Part shown: positions 59,680-64,000 of the stretch, in pieces
How positions within the stretch are numbered: the first letter of the stretch is position 1
Layout of the letters: each line of letters begins with the position of its first letter
Source: Arthrobacter sp. OAP107
Lineage (GTDB): Bacteria > Actinomycetota > Actinomycetes > Actinomycetales > Micrococcaceae
NCBI RefSeq assembly: GCF_040546765.1
Contig: NZ_JBEPOK010000001.1
Coordinates: 3,596,001-3,660,000 of the forward strand
Reading direction: 5' to 3'
Length of the DNA stretch: 64,000 bases
Position numbers and translations under genes: made by a program
Notes under the pieces: model-generated
What the model saw: only the letters and a program-made list of their open reading frames with translations
Told to the model about the DNA's origin: nothing
Database searches by the model: none

Positions 59680-61173
59680 CTAGTGGATGCCGATTGCTCC
59701 TGTGAGCATTCCCACTCCGAGCATGACGAGGGCCACTACCGCGCTCCGCCAGAGGACCTTTTTGTGGTGGTCGCCCAGGTCTACCTTGGCCAGGGAGACC
59801 AGGAGGAGGATGGCGGGAACCAGCGGGCTCTGCATGTGGAACGGCTGGCCGGTGATGGAGGCACGGGCCATCTCGGCGGCGCTGATGCCGTAGTGGGCCG
59901 CCGTCTCGCTCAGGACGGGCAGCACTCCGAAGTAGAAGGCGTCGTTGCTCATGAAGAACGTCATGGGGATGCTGAGGACGCCGGTGATGACTGCCATGAG
60001 CGGGCCCATGCTTGACGGGATGATCTGCACCAGCCAGGCGGACATGGCCTCAACCATGCCGGTGCCCTTCAGGACGCCGGTGAGGACTGCGGCGGCCATA
60101 ACCATGCTGACCACCGCGACGATCGACGGCGCGTGGGCCACGACCTGTGCGGCCTGGTCCTTGACGTGCGGGAAATTCACCAGCAGGGCGATGGCGGAAC
60201 CGACCATGAAGACGTACGGCAGGGGCACGAGGTCGGCGACGAGCATGCCCATGACGGCGACGGTGAGGGCCAGGTTGAACCACTGCAGCTTGGGGCGCAG
60301 GGTCTTGCGGTTGGGGTCCAGGGCGGTGTCGGCCATGGCGGTGTCGCTGCTGTCGACCAGGATCTCGGTCCGCTCCAGGACGGCGACGGATGAACCTTCA
60401 GGGGAACCGCCGATGGCGGGGCCTCCCGTTGCGGGGACAGGTGCAGACCCACGACCAGAACGGCCCGAACCGCCGCTGCCGGTGCGGCCGCCCCCGGCGG
60501 GAGTACCGCCGTCGAACCCTTCAGCAGTGTCCGGCGTTCCCCAGATCTCCGGCTGCGTGGCGCGGAGGCGGTTGCGTTCCTGCAGGCCCAGGATCCAGGC
60601 AAAGACAAGGACGACGGCGAGACCGGCGACCAGCGACGGAATCATGGGGACGAAGACTTCGTTGACGTCGATCTTCAGGGCGCTGGCGGCGCGGGCGGTG
60701 GGGCCGCCCCAGGGAACGATGTTCATGGTGCCGTTGGCCAGGCCGGCCACGCAGGTGAGGACCACCGGGCTCATCTTCAGGCGGAGGTAGATCGGCAGCA
60801 TGGCAGCGGTGGTGAGGATGAAGGTGGTGGAACCGTCGCCGTCGAGCGATACGGCAGCGGCCAGCAGCGCGGTGCCCAGGACCACCTTGGCGGGGTCATT
60901 GCCGAGCTTGCGCAGAATGAACCGGACCAGCGGGTCGAACAGCCCGACGTCGATCATCAGGCCGAAGTAGATGATGGCGAACATCAGCAGCGCCGCGGTG
61001 GAGGTCATGGACTTCATTGAGTCCATGACCATGTCGCCGATGCCGAGGCCGGCGCCTGCAAAAAGACCGAAAACGGTGGGGACGATGATCAGCGCCAGCA
61101 CTGGCGTCAACTTCTTCGTCATGATCAGCACCATGAAAACCGCGATCATGGCGAATCCAAGTAATACCAGCAC
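59680..61173 (-). CDS. CitMHS-family citrate:metal/proton symporter
   Basis: A 497-residue transporter with about 12 helices. It has LIIVPTVFGLFAGAGLGIGDM, SLDGDGSTTFILTTAAMLPIYLRL and IVPWGGPTARAASAL, the family core. A Gly/Ser/Arg-rich cytoplasmic loop of about 60 residues (about 215-270) looks inserted and is low in complexity. It starts with GTG at 61173 after AAAAGGAG. It is divergent from a CitA/CitB pair that should induce it on citrate or a similar di/tricarboxylate. Confidence 0.9.
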   Translation of the reverse strand: MLVLLGFAMIAVFMVLIMTKKLTPVLALIIVPTVFGLFAGAGLGIGDMVMDSMKSMTSTAALLMFAIIYFGLMIDVGLFDPLVRFILRKLGNDPAKVVLGTALLAAAVSLDGDGSTTFILTTAAMLPIYLRLKMSPVVLTCVAGLANGTMNIVPWGGPTARAASALKIDVNEVFVPMIPSLVAGLAVVLVFAWILGLQERNRLRATQPEIWGTPDTAEGFDGGTPAGGGRTGSGGSGRSGRGSAPVPATGGPAIGGSPEGSSVAVLERTEILVDSSDTAMADTALDPNRKTLRPKLQWFNLALTVAVMGMLVADLVPLPYVFMVGSAIALLVNFPHVKDQAAQVVAHAPSIVAVVSMVMAAAVLTGVLKGTGMVEAMSAWLVQIIPSSMGPLMAVITGVLSIPMTFFMSNDAFYFGVLPVLSETAAHYGISAAEMARASITGQPFHMQSPLVPAILLLVSLAKVDLGDHHKKVLWRSAVVALVMLGVGMLTGAIGIH

Positions 61174-61372
61174 AGCCGGCTCCTTTTAGTGAACGGCACC
61201 ACCCCGGTGTGATGCGTACTACAGAGATTAGAGTGGCCCCGATCACGGCAGTGCCTTTGGCTCAATTGATTGGCATACTGCTTATTGGGAGCATTTTGCG
61301 CATTTTGCTCAAACGCCCTGCTGCCGGCATGGAACGGCAGCCTGCAGCCCGTTCGACCCACAGAGGAGTGCC
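61174..61372. promoter_or_regulatory. citM/citAB divergent control region
   Basis: The AT-rich part near 61255-61310 holds a direct repeat of GCATTTTGC (61291-61299 and 61300-61308) and an AATTGATTGG element. These are candidate binding sites for the response regulator at 63178-63840. I could not place promoter boxes. Confidence 0.5.
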
Positions 61373-63115
61373 ATGATGAGCCCCGCCGGCAGGCTTCCGC
61401 TCAGGTTCTCCACCCAGACATTGCTCCTGCAGCTGGGCGTGGTTCTGCTCGTTGTGCTCCTCAGCGGCGCGGTACATGCGTGGCTGACCTTTGAACGGCT
61501 GGGCCGCGAGGCGGAAAACCAGGCGCTGACCCTCGCCCGGACCGTGGCCTCTGACCCTTCGGTGCGCACCAATGTGCAAGCCATCAGCCGGCAGGCGGGC
61601 ACTCCCCCGCCCGCTGAGTTGAAGGCCGGGCCGCTCATGGCGGTGGCCGAGGGCGCCCGCACCCGCACCGGTGCCCTGTTCGTTGTGATCACCGACGAGA
61701 CAGGGCTGCGGCTGGCCCATCCCGACGCTGACCGGCTGGGTGAGCGGGTCAGCACTGACCCGTCCGAGGCGCTTGCTGGCCGCGAAGTGACGACACGCAA
61801 CACCGGCACGCTGGGTCCGTCGGCCGGGGCGAAGGTCCCGGTGTTTGCGCCGGGCGCCACCTCCGGTTCGGGTACCGGCTCCGGCTCCCGGACCGTGGTG
61901 GGTGAAGTGAGCGTTGGCTACTCAACCGAGTCCATCGGGCAGAGCCTGGCCCGGGACATCGTGCCGATCGTGCTCACCGCGGCCGGCTCGCTGGCCGCCG
62001 GGGTCCTGGCGTCGTTCCTGCTGCGGCGCCGGCTGCAGCGGCTCACGCTCGGCCTCGAACCCGAGGAGATCGGCGCCTTGGTTCACGATCAGGTGGCCGT
62101 CCTGGAGGGGGTGGACGAGGGCGTGGTGGGCATCTCCGCCGACGGCCGGATCAGCGTGTTCAACGCCGGCGCACAGCGCCTCCTTGGCCAGCCCGACCTC
62201 GCCGGCCGGCTGTGGCAGGACGCACCGGTGCCGGCCCGGCTCAAGGCCCTGACCCTGCCCGATGCCCGGGAGGGCGAGGCGGTGGAACTGGTGGCCGGCG
62301 AACAGGTTCTCGTGGCCAGCGCCCGTAAGGCGCTGCATCGCCGCGAAGACTTGGGCTGGGTGGTCATGCTGCGTGACCGCACGGAGCTTCAGCACCTCAC
62401 CCGGCAGCTCGACGCGGTCGGAACCATGTCCACCGCCCTGCGTGCCCAGCGGCACGAGTTCGCCAACCAGCTGCATACGATCGCCGGGTTCATGAGCATC
62501 GGCCAGCACCAGCAGGCGCGCGCCTACCTTGAGCGGCTCGCCGCCACCGGCCCGCTGAAGTTTCCTGTGGACCAGGCCGAACTGCTGCAGGACCCGTATC
62601 TGCAGGCGTTCATCGGAGCCAAGGGCGTGGAGGCGGACGAGCGCGGGGTATCGTTGCGGATCGGGCCCGAAACCCTGGTGCGCGGCCAGGTGACGGAGCC
62701 GCAGGACGTTACCACGGTGCTGGGAAACCTGATCGACAATGCGGTCAATGCGGCGGTGGCCGGTACGGCCGCCGAGCGCTGGGTTGAACTTGAGCTGCTG
62801 GATAGCGAGGGCGACGGCGGCGGCACCACCCTGCACGTCGTCGTCGCCGATTCCGGCGACGGACTGCCGGACGGCGGCGATCCGGAGGCCGTGTTCGCGG
62901 AGGGGTTCACGACGGCGGCCGGCAATGGTGTGCGGGGGGCGGTCCGGGCCGGTGGCGGCCAGGGGCTGGGCCTGGCTCTCGCACGGCAATTGGCGCGGCG
63001 GCGCGGCGGCGACGTCACGGTGCTGGAGCCGGGCAACGTCGGTGGCCCGGGCGCCGTGTTTATGGCTACTTTGCCCGGCACCACCACCGCGGCCGCCACG
63101 GCACGGAAAGAGTGA
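61373..63115 (+). CDS. CitA/DcuS-type sensor histidine kinase
   Basis: A 580-residue membrane kinase. Helix 1 (about 17-36), a periplasmic PAS/PDC-like sensor (about 40-190), helix 2 (about 197-217), a cytoplasmic PAS (about 240-335) and the kinase core follow in order. Phosphoacceptor His361 lies in RAQRHEFANQLHTI, and the ATPase N-box is LGNLIDNAVNAA. The sensor resembles the citrate/dicarboxylate type but carries a Gly/Ser insert (about 161-172). The start has a GAGGAG site and two ATGs. Confidence 0.9.
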   Translation: MMSPAGRLPLRFSTQTLLLQLGVVLLVVLLSGAVHAWLTFERLGREAENQALTLARTVASDPSVRTNVQAISRQAGTPPPAELKAGPLMAVAEGARTRTGALFVVITDETGLRLAHPDADRLGERVSTDPSEALAGREVTTRNTGTLGPSAGAKVPVFAPGATSGSGTGSGSRTVVGEVSVGYSTESIGQSLARDIVPIVLTAAGSLAAGVLASFLLRRRLQRLTLGLEPEEIGALVHDQVAVLEGVDEGVVGISADGRISVFNAGAQRLLGQPDLAGRLWQDAPVPARLKALTLPDAREGEAVELVAGEQVLVASARKALHRREDLGWVVMLRDRTELQHLTRQLDAVGTMSTALRAQRHEFANQLHTIAGFMSIGQHQQARAYLERLAATGPLKFPVDQAELLQDPYLQAFIGAKGVEADERGVSLRIGPETLVRGQVTEPQDVTTVLGNLIDNAVNAAVAGTAAERWVELELLDSEGDGGGTTLHVVVADSGDGLPDGGDPEAVFAEGFTTAAGNGVRGAVRAGGGQGLGLALARQLARRRGGDVTVLEPGNVGGPGAVFMATLPGTTTAAATARKE

Positions 63116-63166
63116 TGGGCGCGCAACGACTGATGAATGCCGGACAAGCCTGATGGAGACCGGACG
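63111..63166 (+). repeat. degenerate 18-20-bp repeat across the kinase stop
   Basis: TGATG recurs at 63113 (the stop), 63131 and 63151, each in similar flanking sequence with GGAC or GCAAC. It separates the kinase and regulator genes. Confidence 0.5.
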
Positions 63167-63177
63167 GAAGGACGAGG

Positions 63178-63840
63178 ATGTCTGAGGATTTCAGGGTGCT
63201 GATCGTGGATGACGACTTCCACGTCGCCAAGCTCCACGCCGCCTATGTGGACTCAGTGGCGGGGTTCCTGGCATTGCCGCCGGCGGGTTCGGCGTCCCTG
63301 GCACTGCAGTCCATCCACAGCCTGCGCCCGGACCTGGTGCTGCTGGACGTGTACCTGCCGGACGCCTCGGGCCTGGACCTCCTGCACCAGCTGGACGTCG
63401 ACACCATGATTCTCAGTGCGGCATCCGATGCGGCGTCGCTGCGGACAGCGTTCCGGCGCGGTGCCCTCGGGTACCTGCTCAAGCCATTCACGGCGGAGTC
63501 GCTGTCCCAGCAGCTACGCTCCTACGCACGGTACCGGCGGATCCTTGGCCAGCCCGGCGCCCTGGACCAGGAAACCGTGGAGCGGGCGAAGCGGGCGCTG
63601 ATTCCTGGTGACGTCTCGCCATCGGCCAAGCCTCGTTCGGCGACGGAGGCGGCGGTGCTGGAGTCGCTGATCCCCGGTGAACAGTACTCAGCGGCCGATG
63701 TTGCGGGCCGGGTTGGCGTATCCCGTGCCACCGCCCAGCGGTACCTGTCCTCGCTGGCGGACGACGGCGCCGTCGAGATCCAGCTCCGTTACGGCACCAC
63801 CGGCCGGCCCGAACACCGCTACGGCCTCCCTGCTTCTTAG
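63178..63840 (+). CDS. CitB/DcuR-type response regulator
   Basis: A 220-residue regulator. The receiver has Asp57 in DLVLLDVYLPDASG and a Lys in YLLKPF. The C-terminal part contains an HTH (DVAGRVGVSRATAQRYLSSL, about 180-199) of the CitB type. Paired with the preceding kinase, it probably activates the divergent CitMHS gene. Confidence 0.9.
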   Translation: MSEDFRVLIVDDDFHVAKLHAAYVDSVAGFLALPPAGSASLALQSIHSLRPDLVLLDVYLPDASGLDLLHQLDVDTMILSAASDAASLRTAFRRGALGYLLKPFTAESLSQQLRSYARYRRILGQPGALDQETVERAKRALIPGDVSPSAKPRSATEAAVLESLIPGEQYSAADVAGRVGVSRATAQRYLSSLADDGAVEIQLRYGTTGRPEHRYGLPAS

Positions 63841-63884
63841 CCCCCGTCTGACGCGCGAACGCACACTTAAGCCCCGTCGCCCAC

Positions 63885-63946
63885 CGCGAACGTACAGCTG
63901 AGGCCCCCTAACCATCGGATTAGGGGGCCTCAACTGTACGTTCGCG
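63885..63946. terminator. 27-bp inverted repeat between convergent genes
   Basis: The arms 63885-63911 and 63920-63946 pair with one mismatch and an 8-nt loop. A degraded third copy of the left arm lies at 63853-63874. It is probably a bidirectional terminator. Confidence 0.75.
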
Positions 63947-63951
63947 CTCTG

Positions 63952-64000
63952 CTAGTTGGCGCTCTTCTGTGCGACCAGCTCGATCTCCACGAGCATTTCC
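63952..64000 (-). CDS. 3' end of a RidA-family protein gene (partial)
   Basis: The minus-strand frame ends EMLVEIELVAQKSAN at the TAG at 63952. The MLVEIE(L)VA string is the usual C-terminus of RidA/YjgF enamine deaminases. The rest lies outside the window, so the call is tentative. Confidence 0.55.
   Translation of the reverse strand, partial: EMLVEIELVAQKSAN

Overview
The window comes from a high-GC Gram-positive actinobacterium, most likely Arthrobacter, Pseudarthrobacter or a close member of the Micrococcaceae. The basis is the strong G/C bias at third codon positions, frequent GTG starts, the order rpsB-tsf-pyrH-frr-cdsA, two actinobacterial SAM-IV-type riboswitches, GatCAB, an actinobacterial Holin-X protein and a DtxR/IdeR-type iron box. 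It is ordinary chromosome. I see no prophage, insertion sequence, CRISPR array or plasmid function.

Layout. 0-8 kb: small membrane proteins, then two DUF485/sodium-solute-symporter modules facing away from each other around a LytS/LytTR two-component pair. 8-13 kb: a DivIVA-like protein and the translation/lipid operon rpsB, tsf, pyrH, frr, cdsA. 13-21 kb: an M23 protein, an acyl-CoA dehydrogenase, a CAU tRNA, a GT4 glycosyltransferase, a DMT permease coupled to a CDP-alcohol phosphatidyltransferase, a Holin-X protein and an MFS efflux pump. 21-32.9 kb: two tRNA-Asn genes, dnaG, dgt, dusB, a YibE/F protein, a hydrolase, a DUF1295 protein, a PlsC-like acyltransferase, a GNAT protein and glyS. 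33-37 kb: transporters, hydrolases, and S4, SHOCT and lipoprotein genes.

37-44 kb is a catabolic block: mmsA-mmsB (valine/propionate-type degradation), a divergent LysR regulator, and an MHS transporter followed by a zinc alcohol dehydrogenase. Related palindromes lie before mmsB and before the transporter. 44-47 kb holds metX and metY, each behind its own SAM-IV-type riboswitch. 47-50 kb: a VOC protein behind an iron box, a CPBP protease, a histidine phosphatase and a DeoR regulator. 50-56 kb: tdh-kbl-FAD oxidase-hutI with a divergent LysR regulator. 56-59.5 kb: gatCAB. 59.7-63.8 kb: a CitMHS carboxylate transporter divergent from a CitA/CitB-type two-component system. The last bases are the 3' end of a RidA-like gene.

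Three non-gene patterns stand out. Degenerate tandem repeats with 15-18 bp periods repeatedly straddle stop codons or sit just beyond them. Very long stem-loops (21-27 bp stems) sit between convergent genes. Two palindrome families recur at distant promoters. The cdsA start region also looks frameshifted. I found no convincing new multi-gene system; these patterns are the best leads.
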